Source: Rhodopirellula sp. (lineage in GTDB: Bacteria; Planctomycetota; Planctomycetia; Pirellulales; Thermoguttaceae). Taken from it: a stretch of 35,199 nt of DNA. The stretch lies in assembly GCA_012728855.1 (NCBI GenBank), contig JAAYEH010000663.1, forward strand, positions 1-35,199, in the 5' to 3' direction. Within the stretch, counting starts at the first letter, position 1; the number at the start of each line of letters is the position of its first letter. The notes below the pieces were generated by a model that worked only from the letters and a program-made list of their open reading frames with translations, was not told the origin of the DNA and made no database searches. The translations under genes were made by a program, and so were the position numbers. This document shows positions 23,102 through 32,200 of the stretch, piece by piece.

Positions 23102-25357
23102 CTACTTGCCGATGATCCGCCAGCAGCGATGAATCCTTCGGTTGCGGAAGTCGGGCGGGACCGTCTGGCGGCTGATCTCGCGAATCGACGCTCCCGATAT
23201 TTCTGCTTCCGCGAACTTGAAGCGGCGGAAATTCGTGGAAAAATAGATCACGCCGCCCGGCGCCGTCCACGAGAGCAACCGTTGGAGCAGTTCCACGTGG
23301 TCGCGCTGCACGTCCCAGATATCGTCCATCCGCTTGCTATTGGAGAACGTCGGCGGGTCGACCACGATCAGGTCGAACGCATCTTGCCGCGGGCGACCGC
23401 GGAGCAGGTCCATGGCATCGCTGCGCAAGAATTGGTGTTCCGGCCCGCCGAATCCGTTCAGCCGCATGTTCTCGCCGGCCCAGTCGAGATAGGTGTTGGA
23501 CAGATCCACGGTCGTTGTCGAAACTGCCCCGCCGGTGGCCGCATAGACCGTGAAGGCGCCCGTGTAACCAAAAAGGTTGAGGAACCTCTTCCCGGCCGCC
23601 TCGCCTCGGACCATGGCGCGGGTGATGCGATGGTCGAGGAACAGGCCCGTGTCGACGTAGTCCGAGAGATTCACCCGAAATCGCAATCCGCCCTCGGAGA
23701 CGACGAACACTCGCTCGGCCTCCGCCACACGCTCGTACTGCTCCGTGCCGCGCTGCCGTTGTCTCCGCTTCACGAAAATATTCGCCCGCGCGATGTCCAG
23801 CACGTCGCCGGCGGTGCGGGCGATCAGGTCGAGCCAGTCGGCCTGTTCGGCCGGCGTGCGGTCGAAAGGCCGGGCGCGATCGGCGATGTGCAGGCAATCT
23901 TCATACCGGTCGACGATGACGGGCACTTCCGGTACGTCGCAATCATAGACCCGATAACAGGTGATTCCCTGCCGCGTCGGCCAGCGCCGAAAATGCCGGG
24001 CCCGGTTGACCAACCGGGCACGGAAGATCTCCGCCTGACGCAGCGCCTTCTCGGACAACCCGCCGAACGCCGGCCGCGCGACTTTGCTCGAGCGCGGCGC
24101 AGCGGGCGGGGAGGCTGCGGCTGCTTCGCTGACTGACGGTTCCGTCTTCTCAGGAGATTCGACCGGCGCGTCCGACCGTTCCGCGTCAACAACCTCCGCG
24201 GGCGACAGGTGTCTCTCGCCTCGCGGCCATCCCGGCTTCGGGCCGTAGAACTGGTAGTACGTGCATTGGATGCCGCCGTTGTACAGCTTTCGCCGCCGGT
24301 CGGCTTCCTGGCCGACCAGTGCTTCGAAATCCGGATAGGACGTGAGAATATAGTGCGACCAGGTCGGCAGCCGCCGCAACACCAGCGGCATCGACTGGTA
24401 AAGCGCCGCGACCTCCCGTCCGATGCCGGACCGTTCTCCGTAAGGCGGGTTGCAGACGATGCAGCCAAACGGCCGTTTGCTGGTCAAATCGGCGAACGCG
24501 CGAAGTTGAAAGTGGATCTGCTCGCCGACGCCGGCCTCCGCGGCGTGATGGCGGGCCAGTTCCAGCGCGCCTTTGTCGATGTCGGTGCCGATGATCCGTT
24601 CCGGCAGCGAGGGCCGGGCCAGATCGCGGGCTTCCTGGCGAGCCTGTTTCCAGGCGGCGCCCGGAATCCGCTCCCATGCTTCCGCGGCGAACGAGCGGTT
24701 CAGCCCCGGCGCCAGATTACGGCCGACGAGCGCCGCTTCGATCGGGATCGTGCCCGTGCCGCAAAACGGATCGATCAGAGGGCGATCCGGGCGCCAAAAA
24801 CTCAAGAGTACCATTGCTGCGGCGAGCGTTTCCTTCAAAGGCGCCTTGCCGACCAGCTTGCGATAACCTCGCTTATGGAGCCCCGGACCGGTGGTGTCGA
24901 TCGTCAGCGTTGCCTGGTCCGAGAGCAGCGCAACCTCAATCGAATACTTGGCCCCGGTTTCGGCAAACCACTCCACGCCATAGGCCGCTTTCAGCTTCTC
25001 CACGATCGCTTTCTTGACGATCTTCTGGCAGGCCGGCACGCTGGAAAGCCGCGACTTGATCGACCGGCCCGTCACCGGGAACATGGCGTCGCGCGGGATC
25101 CATTCTTCCCAGGGCAAGGCATAGGTCCGGTCGAACAACTCCCCGAAATCGTTCGCCTCAAACGTACCGAGCCGCAGCAGAACACGGTCCGCCGCTCTCA
25201 GCCAGAGATTTGCCCGCGCCAGAGCCGTTTCGTCGCCTTCGAACAGCAATCGGCCCGGCTGAATCGTAGCCGGCTCGTAACCCAAGGCTCGCAGTTCCCG
25301 GGCAACCACCGCTTCGAGCCCAAAAGTGGAGGTCGCGATCAGTTCGAGGTTCGCCAT
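23102..25357 (-). CDS. rlmKL: Bifunctional 23S rRNA methyltransferase RlmK/RlmL
   Basis: Fuses two SAM-dependent methyltransferases which in E. coli make m2G2445 and m7G2069 of 23S rRNA. The product is 751 residues (E. coli RlmL is 702). An N-terminal THUMP domain lies at about 45-155. The RlmL part has PFCGTGTIPIEAAL and the amino-methyltransferase motif NPPYGER (Asn303-Tyr306). A low-complexity Ser/Ala/Pro/Glu linker of about 45 residues follows. The RlmK part ends with DPPTFSNSKRM (Asp667 onward). I chose ATG 25357 because MANLELIATSTFGLEAV aligns with the usual start of the family. The frame extends 68 codons further upstream but that part looks unrelated. No Shine-Dalgarno precedes this ATG; see the promoter entry. 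All key motifs are intact, so it should be functional. Confidence 0.93.
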   Translation of the reverse strand: MANLELIATSTFGLEAVVARELRALGYEPATIQPGRLLFEGDETALARANLWLRAADRVLLRLGTFEANDFGELFDRTYALPWEEWIPRDAMFPVTGRSIKSRLSSVPACQKIVKKAIVEKLKAAYGVEWFAETGAKYSIEVALLSDQATLTIDTTGPGLHKRGYRKLVGKAPLKETLAAAMVLLSFWRPDRPLIDPFCGTGTIPIEAALVGRNLAPGLNRSFAAEAWERIPGAAWKQARQEARDLARPSLPERIIGTDIDKGALELARHHAAEAGVGEQIHFQLRAFADLTSKRPFGCIVCNPPYGERSGIGREVAALYQSMPLVLRRLPTWSHYILTSYPDFEALVGQEADRRRKLYNGGIQCTYYQFYGPKPGWPRGERHLSPAEVVDAERSDAPVESPEKTEPSVSEAAAASPPAAPRSSKVARPAFGGLSEKALRQAEIFRARLVNRARHFRRWPTRQGITCYRVYDCDVPEVPVIVDRYEDCLHIADRARPFDRTPAEQADWLDLIARTAGDVLDIARANIFVKRRQRQRGTEQYERVAEAERVFVVSEGGLRFRVNLSDYVDTGLFLDHRITRAMVRGEAAGKRFLNLFGYTGAFTVYAATGGAVSTTTVDLSNTYLDWAGENMRLNGFGGPEHQFLRSDAMDLLRGRPRQDAFDLIVVDPPTFSNSKRMDDIWDVQRDHVELLQRLLSWTAPGGVIYFSTNFRRFKFAEAEISGASIREISRQTVPPDFRNRRIHRCWRIIGK

Positions 25358-25364
25358 GCCGACT

Positions 25365-25373
25365 ATTATACCA
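25365..25373 (-). promoter_or_regulatory. Extended -10 promoter of rlmKL, implying a leaderless mRNA
   Basis: The minus strand reads TGGTATAAT (TGn plus a perfect TATAAT; -10 hexamer at 25365-25370), then AGTCGGC and the ATG at 25357. Transcription from this -10 would begin at about 25358, right at the start codon. No ribosome site precedes the ATG, which fits. No good -35 hexamer is visible at 17 nt spacing, as is common for extended -10 promoters. Confidence 0.65.
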
Positions 25374-25748
25374 TACCCTTTGAGCGCCCCGCAGGTATCA
25401 CCCACACACAGCCGCCACGGAAGCGTGTGCCGTGTTGTCCTGTCACGGCGTGCCGTGCGAATCCGGTGGATGCACGCAAGCAGCCCGGCTGCTACCATCC
25501 ACTTCGACGCCGGCGTACCGAACAAGGAACGGTTGCGGTGCGGCGATGTAGAGCGGGGCATCGAGGAAGGACATCAGGGTTGGGGATGAAACGCCCAGGA
25601 CTATGGCCTTCCTCGGACACTTCGATCATACTGGCCGGGGCATCGTCGACGTGGAAGCGGAGCAAGGGTTATTCGCTTCGGTCCGCTGAAGGAAGCATCT
25701 GGCCTGGGACTCCCTGGAGCCGACCGCGTTTCACTTCCTGGAGAAATC
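25374..25748. other. Intergenic region between rlmKL and the amidohydrolase
   Basis: It holds a small 7-bp hairpin (arms AGCAGCC/GGCTGCT, 25479-25493) without a T tract, and the ribosome site CTGGAG just before the amidohydrolase start. The amidohydrolase frame is open upstream of its ATG for some distance, but the upstream residues do not resemble the family. I recognise no other gene and no clear promoter for the plus-strand genes. Confidence 0.5.
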
Positions 25749-26669
25749 ATGAGCGTCACAGCCACAGGGCACAAACGTTTCCGCATCGCAGCCGTACAGA
25801 TGAAGTTTGCCCCCTCGATTGCCGGGAATCTCGCGACGATCGAACGGATGGTCAAGGAGGCTGCGCGGCGGCGGGCCGATGCCGTGCTGTTTCCCGAGTG
25901 CGCAACCACTGGCTATGCCTGCGATTTCGGCGCCCTTCGGCCCAAAGATGTCGCCGCTGCCCTGGAGACTGTGGCCAGTCTCGCAGCACGCTACCGCATC
26001 AACCTGCTGGTTGGCTCAGCCGTGTTCCGGCGCCGGAAGCTGCAAAACTGCCTGGTGGTGTTCGACCGGCTTGGCCGTCCGATCCACTGCTATGCCAAGT
26101 GCCAGTTGGTCGATTCGGACCGGCAGTTCTTCGTGCCGGGCAACTCCATCGCCCTGTTCGAGATCGACGGAGTCCGTGCCACGGCAGTGATCTGCCACGA
26201 GCGCCGTTATCCTGAACTCGTCCGGCTCGCAGTCATGGCCGGTGCGCAGATCCTGTTCCATCCCAACGCCGGCATGGACGCACTGTCCGTCTCCCGCCGC
26301 AAGCGGGGCGGTCGCGACGGGATCGCCGTCCGGGCCTTCGAGAATGCCATCTTCTACGTCTTCGCCAACTCCGTCGGCCCGCAAGGCGGCGGGAAATGGT
26401 CGGCTGGGGACTCGAAGATCGTGGCCCCGGACGAACGGGTGCTGCGCCTGGCCGACAACAAGAACGAGGCTCTCCTGGTGGCCGATCTCGATCTCGCCCT
26501 CGCCACGCGCAGGTATGCGATCGACAGTCTGGAACATCCACGGTTTCTCGCGCCCCGGTGGCGAGAGATCGTCGGTCAGGTGGTTCGCCAGAGCAAGACC
26601 GAAGGCGGCTTGATGTTGCCTAGCCAAGAGCGGCGGGCCGACTTGAGGGAGACAAGATGGAAACTCTGA
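25749..26669 (+). CDS. Nitrilase-superfamily carbon-nitrogen hydrolase
   Basis: This 306-residue protein has the full Glu-Lys-Cys triad of the nitrilase superfamily: Glu50 in LFPECATTGY, Lys117 in HCYAKCQLVDSDRQFF, and Cys149 in AVICHERRYPE. It starts with RIAAVQMKFAP, a typical first strand. Such enzymes cleave amide or nitrile C-N bonds in the cytoplasm (amidases, carbamoylases). Substrate cannot be told from sequence. CTGGAG lies 7-8 nt before ATG 25749 and supports the start. The end overlaps the next gene by 13 nt, so the two were probably co-transcribed. The last 35 or so residues (after about 270) are less conserved-looking. Confidence 0.88.
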   Translation: MSVTATGHKRFRIAAVQMKFAPSIAGNLATIERMVKEAARRRADAVLFPECATTGYACDFGALRPKDVAAALETVASLAARYRINLLVGSAVFRRRKLQNCLVVFDRLGRPIHCYAKCQLVDSDRQFFVPGNSIALFEIDGVRATAVICHERRYPELVRLAVMAGAQILFHPNAGMDALSVSRRKRGGRDGIAVRAFENAIFYVFANSVGPQGGGKWSAGDSKIVAPDERVLRLADNKNEALLVADLDLALATRRYAIDSLEHPRFLAPRWREIVGQVVRQSKTEGGLMLPSQERRADLRETRWKL

Positions 26670-27205
26670 CTGAAATCCCGTTCTCGTTGGACGCGGCCAC
26701 GTTGATGAAGCAGGCGCACGTCGAGCCTGGATCGGACGATGCCAAGGAATTGCGGGCCTTGATGGATGTCGCGGTCGAGGTCGGTAAGCCAAAGGCTGCT
26801 TATGCCGTGTCGTTCGTGGAGGCGAGGAACGGCGATACCGTGGAGGTTGGCGGCACCCGGTTCGCGAGCCGAACGCTGGCCAGGAACCTGGAGTCTACCG
26901 AACGAGTCTTCCCGATGGTAGCGACCTTCAAACACGAGATGGACGAAGCTCGCCCGGCAAGAGGGGACATGCTGAAGGAGTTCTGGTGGGATCGGAGCAA
27001 GAGCGAAATGCTTGGTGCAGCGTCAGTTCGCGAACGCGAACTCTTGCTTGCGATTGAGGCTCGGCGTCGCGCTGGCTTTCGATGGGATGACCGGGCTCTG
27101 GCAATGGAGTACCAGCAACAGTCCAGCTTACCATCCTTTCTTCACCAGCCCTCCCCGGTTCAACTCACTCCGCTACGCGGAAATCGAACTTCCTATCAGC
27201 ATTAG
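26657..27205 (+). pseudogene. Truncated cobalamin-dependent methionine synthase activation-domain-like gene
   Basis: Residues 1 to about 122 resemble stand-alone proteins related to the MetH activation (reactivation) domain found near corrinoid methyltransferases: IPFSLDAATLMKQAHVEPGS, FASRTLARNLESTERVFP, DMLKEFWWD. Such proteins normally continue for another 80 or more residues with conserved Ser/Pro and Cys motifs. Here the similarity stops near nt 27020, and the remaining 60 codons are Arg/Gln-rich and look like translated non-coding DNA before a TAG at 27203. It overlaps the amidohydrolase end by 13 nt. I read it as a gene broken by rearrangement. A short functional variant is less likely. 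No corrinoid protein or methyltransferase gene is present nearby. Confidence 0.6.
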
Positions 27206-27210
27206 CTCAC

Positions 27211-27217
27211 AAGGAGG
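27211..27217 (+). promoter_or_regulatory. Strong ribosome binding site of the propeller-like secreted gene
   Basis: AAGGAGG, a full anti-Shine-Dalgarno match, lies 9 nt before ATG 27227 and fixes that start. It is the strongest ribosome site in the window. Confidence 0.75.
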
Positions 27218-27226
27218 ACTCAACCG

Positions 27227-28816
27227 ATGTACCGAACCGCATTCCATGTCGTCGCGGCTTGTGCCGCGATCTTCCTATCGGTCGAACCGACGTCGGCGCA
27301 GAACGCGGCCGTTGCCCCGGAGGCAATGATGATGAGACTCATCATCCAGGTCGACTTCGACAAGGATACGGGCCAGAACTTCGGCACATTGTTCGAGGCG
27401 GTCGATGCGCAGGGCCGTGTGGTCGCCGGCGCGGGGTTCCCGGGCCTGTACAACACAACGTGCCGCAACGACCGCCGCAGTCTTCAGTTCTACGTGCGTC
27501 CGGCACAGGATACCGGTCGAATGGTGCCGGAAATGCTGCCGCGGTTCAGCGGCGACACTGGCGTGTACATCGGCGATATCAACGGCAGGATGTACGCGAT
27601 GGGCCAGCGGGTCGCCACGCGCGTCCAGGCCTGGGACGACGCGGCGGGCCGCTGGGAGGTTGCGCCCGAGTATGCGAACGCAGCGCTCCGCAACGGCGAT
27701 GGCATCATGCACCTCGGCGATGGCCAGCTCTCATTCCGCAACAGCCGAATCGAGTACAACGGCCAACTTGTCCTGGCTGCGTCCGAGAAGGAGTCACTCC
27801 ATCACGCCTACTACGCGCAGGGCCACCTGTTCTTCTTCCATGACCGGCCGGGCAAGACCAAGGACGGCGCGTTCACTCGTGTCTGTGCCTTGCCTTGGGT
27901 ACCGGATCAGGCTGCACCGCCGGACCTGGCCACGGCCATCTGCGAGCCCACGTACTCGCTGCATGAGACGACCTGGGCTTGGGGTCAACTCTGCGCCAAG
28001 GTCATAACGGTGACCAATTGGGGTACGGTTCTGGTGTTCGACGGCGAGCACTGGACCACCCTGCGTAAACACGACGGCAAGAGCTACCAGGTGTACTCAA
28101 TGCTGAATTACTACGACCGCCTGCTACTCGGACATTACCCGTCCGGCTGCCTCTTTGAATACGACGGCCAGACCGTGAAGGCGACCGAAAACTGGCCGCC
28201 GCGCATCCCCGGCGTAACCGGGTATGCACGTGAAGCCCAGGCCACCGCGCTCTACCGTGGCGACCTCTACGCCACAGTCTGGCCGTGGGCGGAACTGTGG
28301 CGTTACGACCGCAATGCCGGCCAATGGCTCGCCGTCGGGCGTATGTTTACACGTCCGCCGGTGACCGACAAGGTCGGGCATCCCTTCGAGGCCGAGATCG
28401 TCGCCTACAATGCGCTGCACGGCACGAAGAACGTGATCAACGACTGGGGCCAGCGCGCGACCAGCCTCGCGGTGGCCGACGGGGCACTCTACGTCGGCAC
28501 TTCGAACAAAGGTGGCTCGCCACGACCGGTGGATTACACCTTCATCGATGACGCTGCGCTCGAAGAGTATGGCCGTGTGTGGCGGCTCCGGCTACCCGGG
28601 CATCTCTCCGCGCAGGTACGCTGGGTGAACGGCCCGACGACTTTCGAGTTCGTCGTGACCGCTGGTGAGATGCGTCTTCTCCAGGACGGCCTCGTGCTGG
28701 ACAGCACCGTTCTGGACGCGACGCTGGCCAGCGGGGTGCGTGGCGCCAAGTTCACCTTGGGCGAAGGCCTCTTTGGCCGCTTGGCTGGGCTGGCAAAAGT
28801 GCTGCCAATGCCTTAG
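27227..28816 (+). CDS. Secreted beta-propeller-like protein of unknown function
   Basis: This is a 529-residue protein with a Sec signal peptide (MYRTAFHVVAACAAIFLS, probable cleavage after PTSA before QN). The mature part has loosely repeated beta-strand motifs such as GDTGVYIGDINGRMYAMG, WGTVLVFDGEHWTT, GCLFEYDGQTV, GDLYATVWPWAELWRYD and GALYVGTSNKGG, as in kelch or related propellers. The C-terminus (FEFVVTAGEMRLLQDGLVLD) looks like an extra beta domain. No catalytic motif is evident, so a binding or extracellular role is inferred. It starts 21 nt after the broken upstream gene and may share its transcript, but its own region may have been moved here, because the genes on both sides are truncated. 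Confidence 0.8.
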   Translation: MYRTAFHVVAACAAIFLSVEPTSAQNAAVAPEAMMMRLIIQVDFDKDTGQNFGTLFEAVDAQGRVVAGAGFPGLYNTTCRNDRRSLQFYVRPAQDTGRMVPEMLPRFSGDTGVYIGDINGRMYAMGQRVATRVQAWDDAAGRWEVAPEYANAALRNGDGIMHLGDGQLSFRNSRIEYNGQLVLAASEKESLHHAYYAQGHLFFFHDRPGKTKDGAFTRVCALPWVPDQAAPPDLATAICEPTYSLHETTWAWGQLCAKVITVTNWGTVLVFDGEHWTTLRKHDGKSYQVYSMLNYYDRLLLGHYPSGCLFEYDGQTVKATENWPPRIPGVTGYAREAQATALYRGDLYATVWPWAELWRYDRNAGQWLAVGRMFTRPPVTDKVGHPFEAEIVAYNALHGTKNVINDWGQRATSLAVADGALYVGTSNKGGSPRPVDYTFIDDAALEEYGRVWRLRLPGHLSAQVRWVNGPTTFEFVVTAGEMRLLQDGLVLDSTVLDATLASGVRGAKFTLGEGLFGRLAGLAKVLPMP

Positions 28817-28944
28817 CTTAGAGCAGTCACGAGGCTTCTCTGAGCGAAATGCCGGACGCGCCCCTGGAGCGATTCTTGATGGCGATCGGCTGCCGTAGTA
28901 CGATGGGCGGAGTGTGGAGAAGTCACGGCCCTGTTGGGAGACAG

Positions 28945-29200
28945 TGATGTTCGCCCTACGATCCTTCGGCGCCGGCTTGGGTGTCTCGCCTGGGTTAAGC
29001 TCGTTCAGGATTGCCACGTAAAGCCACTCGCGATCATGGCGAAGCCAAAGGTAACTGGGGTGGGCCGCGGTCGGTGTGTTCCCGGGCGTGCGACTGACGA
29101 CCACCGCCTCCGCCTTCTCCAATCCGTCCCATTCGACCGGCTCCAGCCAGCCATCGATGACGATCGGCGACGTGGCCTGGCTTGCATGGCAGACGGGCAT
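28945..29200 (-). pseudogene. Out-of-frame remnant of a CBM9-like C-terminal domain
   Basis: In the frame shifted by one base relative to the beta-helix gene, the minus strand encodes SPIVIDGWLEPVEWDGLEKA, then a strand with HPSYLWLRHDREWLYVAILN and NPGE. This is the opening of a CBM9-like carbohydrate-binding domain (IDG.L...W, A.L..D...LYVA). The usual second half is missing, because after about 28945 the frame reads as unrelated DNA opposite the neighbouring plus-strand gene. The 28817-28944 stretch between them contains nothing I recognise and probably holds a junction. Removing one G from the GGGG run at 29203-29206 would rejoin this part to the beta-helix gene. Confidence 0.65.
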
Positions 29201-32200
29201 CTCCCCGGCGGACAACCGGTTTGATCGCCTCGTCGTCGACCAGGCGGGTCTCGTATAAGCCGCTTTCATGGCCGACAGGCCAGGTGGCGCGGAGTTCATC
29301 CTGGTAGAGACCAATCCTGTCCAGTGGCAGCGGCTCGAAGTCGCAGGCGGCGAACACGGGCGAATCCGCGCGAAGGGAGAAATCGCCGTGGTTCGGATCC
29401 TGGAAGCGGGGGTCGCCCTCCGTCCAGTTCTGCTCGATTCGAGCCAATCCTCTGGTCCGGTCCGATCCCAGCAAGAACGTCTCGCACTCGTACACCAGGT
29501 TGCGGGCCACCACGTTGCCCTGCAGAAAGATGCTGGTGTCGGCCGCCTGCCGCGGAAACTGCGTCAGCCGAGGGTAGCGACGCGCCCAGACCGGATTGGC
29601 GGCAGCCTTGGCGACGTAAGTATCGACCGGAAAGTTGGGCGGCTTGTTCACCAGGCCATAGAGATAGGTGCGATCCGAGAGATTCACGCCCGTGAAGCAG
29701 CGATGGAAGACGTTGTTCTCGACGCGGTTGTCGCACGCTCCAAAGAAGACCGCGCCGCTTTTGGCGTGGAATCGCTGAAAGATGTTGCCGTAAACGGTGA
29801 TGTTGCTGTTGAAGCTGTCGATGTAGATGCCGCGGCGCGTGTCGTTGGCCACCTTCTTGAAGGTCTCGTTGTGCGGCAGGTCGTGCCAGTAGTTGTAGCG
29901 GACCACCTGGCCGAGTTCCAAGAGGGCGCCGACCGATACTTCCCCGTACATATAATAGGCGCCGGCATCGCCCGCCTCGTGGCAGACGTCGTGGATCTCC
30001 GAGTACTCCAGCACGTTGTCGTTTCCGTGAACGAGGAACGCCTGGTGGGGGGCGTCGTTGACCAGGCAATGGGAAACCCGGTTGCCCACGCCGCTCATCT
30101 CGACCCCCGCCTGGTATCCGATGCGATTCCAACGGGCGAAGTGGTGGATGTGGCAGTTCTCGATCACGTGCCCGGACGGGGTCAGATCCTCGCGGTTGCC
30201 GCCGCTCACCTTGATGCCGGCGTCGCCGAGGTAAGCCAGATCGCAGCCGACGACTTCGTGGTTGGTCCCGCCGCCGATCTCGACGCCGGTGACTCCCAGG
30301 TTGCGGAAGACACACCCGGCCAGCAGCACGGATTCGCCGTCCTGGATTACCACGCCGTGCTGCCGCCCCGCCTCCAGCGTCAGGCCGCGAAACACCACGT
30401 GCGACGCGCCGTCCAGACGGATCAGTGGCTGCTCCAGAATGGACACGATCGTCTCGCTCTCTGCCAGGTCGCCCGGCGGCCAGAAGAACAGCACGCCGCG
30501 GTCCCGGTCGAGGTGCCATTCGCCCGGCGCGTCGAGTTCGCAGAGCAGGTTGATGCCCTGATATGGCGCACCCAAGGCAAACTCGCGTCTCTTCAGTTCG
30601 TAGGGAGTTGTGCGGTTCCAGTCGACGCGGATCGTACGCTTCTGCGCGTCGACGCCGGCGACTTTCATGTAGGAACCATAGAACAGGTATTGCCAGCAGC
30701 CAAACACCCAGGCGTCGGATTCGTCGGCCCAGGCGTCCTGGCGAGGGTTGCTGTACGAAAAGACGTCGCTCTCCCTGGCGACAGTCCGCCCATGGTCTTT
30801 CTCGGTCTCCTGGCCGCTGAGTTCCACCGTGGTGAAACGCTCGCTCATTTTCCGGGTATCGTTGGGCCAGCGAGCCAGCGGCATGGGCTCGCCGTTGAAA
30901 AACAGTTCCAGATGCGCCGGGGCATTGGGGTCGTCTTTGCCGCCAATGCTCTTGCCGCGCGGACGCAGCACGCCGAAATCCGCGACGCCCGCCGCCTTCA
31001 GATCGATCTGGCGAACGTGCTGCTGTGCCGCGGCCGGTATTCGCTTTCTGCCCACCGGATCGGTCAACGGGGCAAATCCGCGGATGACGCGACCGCCACG
31101 AAGGATCGGCGTGGCACCCGGCGCGGCCTGGTAGACGACCGGCGCCGCCAGCGTCCCCGAATCGTCGGCGGAAAGCACGAACGATTCGGTTTCACGCGGA
31201 TACACGCCGGCTTTCAACAGAACCGCCACGCCGCCGTCGGGCAGCGGGCCCGCCCTCTTGACCTCGCGAACGGCATCGCGGGCCCGCTCCAAAGTGCGCA
31301 ACGGGCGTTCGTCGGTGCCCGGGTTGGCGTCGTCTCCGTCGGGCGCCACGAACAGACGCGAAGCCGGATGTGAGATGCGGTCGATCCGGCGGCGGCGGTC
31401 GTCGCGCAATGGTTCGCCGTCGGCGAGCGAGTCGATTTCGCGCAGCCGCTCGATCGCCGCTGCGCGGAACGCTTCATGCCGGGCGACAAAAAACTCCTGC
31501 ATCTTTCGGTACGCTTCGCGGGCCGACGCGTACTTCCTCTGATCACGCTCGATGTCGCCCAGGGCCAGCATGGCCTGCGCCCGGTGATGGAGGGCTGCCG
31601 AATCATCGTCGGCAAGCTCCGTGTAGCTCCGGGTCGCCTCGGCGAGGAGTCCCTCGCGTCGAAAGCTCTCCGCCACTCGCAGCCTGGCCATGGACCGGGC
31701 GGCCTCGAGCGCCGGCGGCCCCTCGCTGCCCGATCGCGCCAGAAACGGTGCGAACTGCCGGCGGTAGGAGTCCTCATCTTCGCCGCGTCCGGAGGGCGGA
31801 ACCACCTGAGCGAAAAACCGTGTGATCTCTTTCCTGGACTGCAGATCGGGATCGCCCAGGGCCTGCAAGAACTCCGCGGGCAGAGCCGTGCCGAAGATCC
31901 CGACGTCCGCGATGTCGACGTTGAGTACGCCGAGCCCGCTGTCGCACTCGCCGATGCGGAACCACGCCCCCTCCGGCCCGCGGTGGTAGGCCATGGCAAC
32001 CTCGCTCTCCGCGCGCAGAATGCCGTCGATCCACATCGCCAACGTCTCGCGGTCCCACGTAATCGCCACGTGATGCCAGTGGCCGGTCGTGAGGTAGCCC
32101 GTGCTGGCGAGCCGCCGTGCTCCGACTTCGGGCCGGCCTAATTCAAAGCTCAACGTGGAACTCCCCGGCGTCACCGCCATGCGCCAACCGTGGTAGTAGC

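Noticed and set aside
23102..25561. Longer rlmKL start at 25561
   Set aside because: The extra 68 residues have no family resemblance, would span the promoter, and the normal family start is at 25357.
25603..25689. A 28-codon plus-strand frame before the amidohydrolase
   Set aside because: No ribosome site, no resemblance to known small proteins, and it is within the length expected by chance.
24209..26215. Plus-strand open frame of 668 codons
   Set aside because: It overlaps rlmKL antisense and then the amidohydrolase in the wrong frame. Both of those genes carry complete catalytic motifs.
29268..31373. Plus-strand open frame of 701 codons
   Set aside because: It is antisense to the beta-helix gene, has no signal or domain, and mirrors that gene's codon bias.
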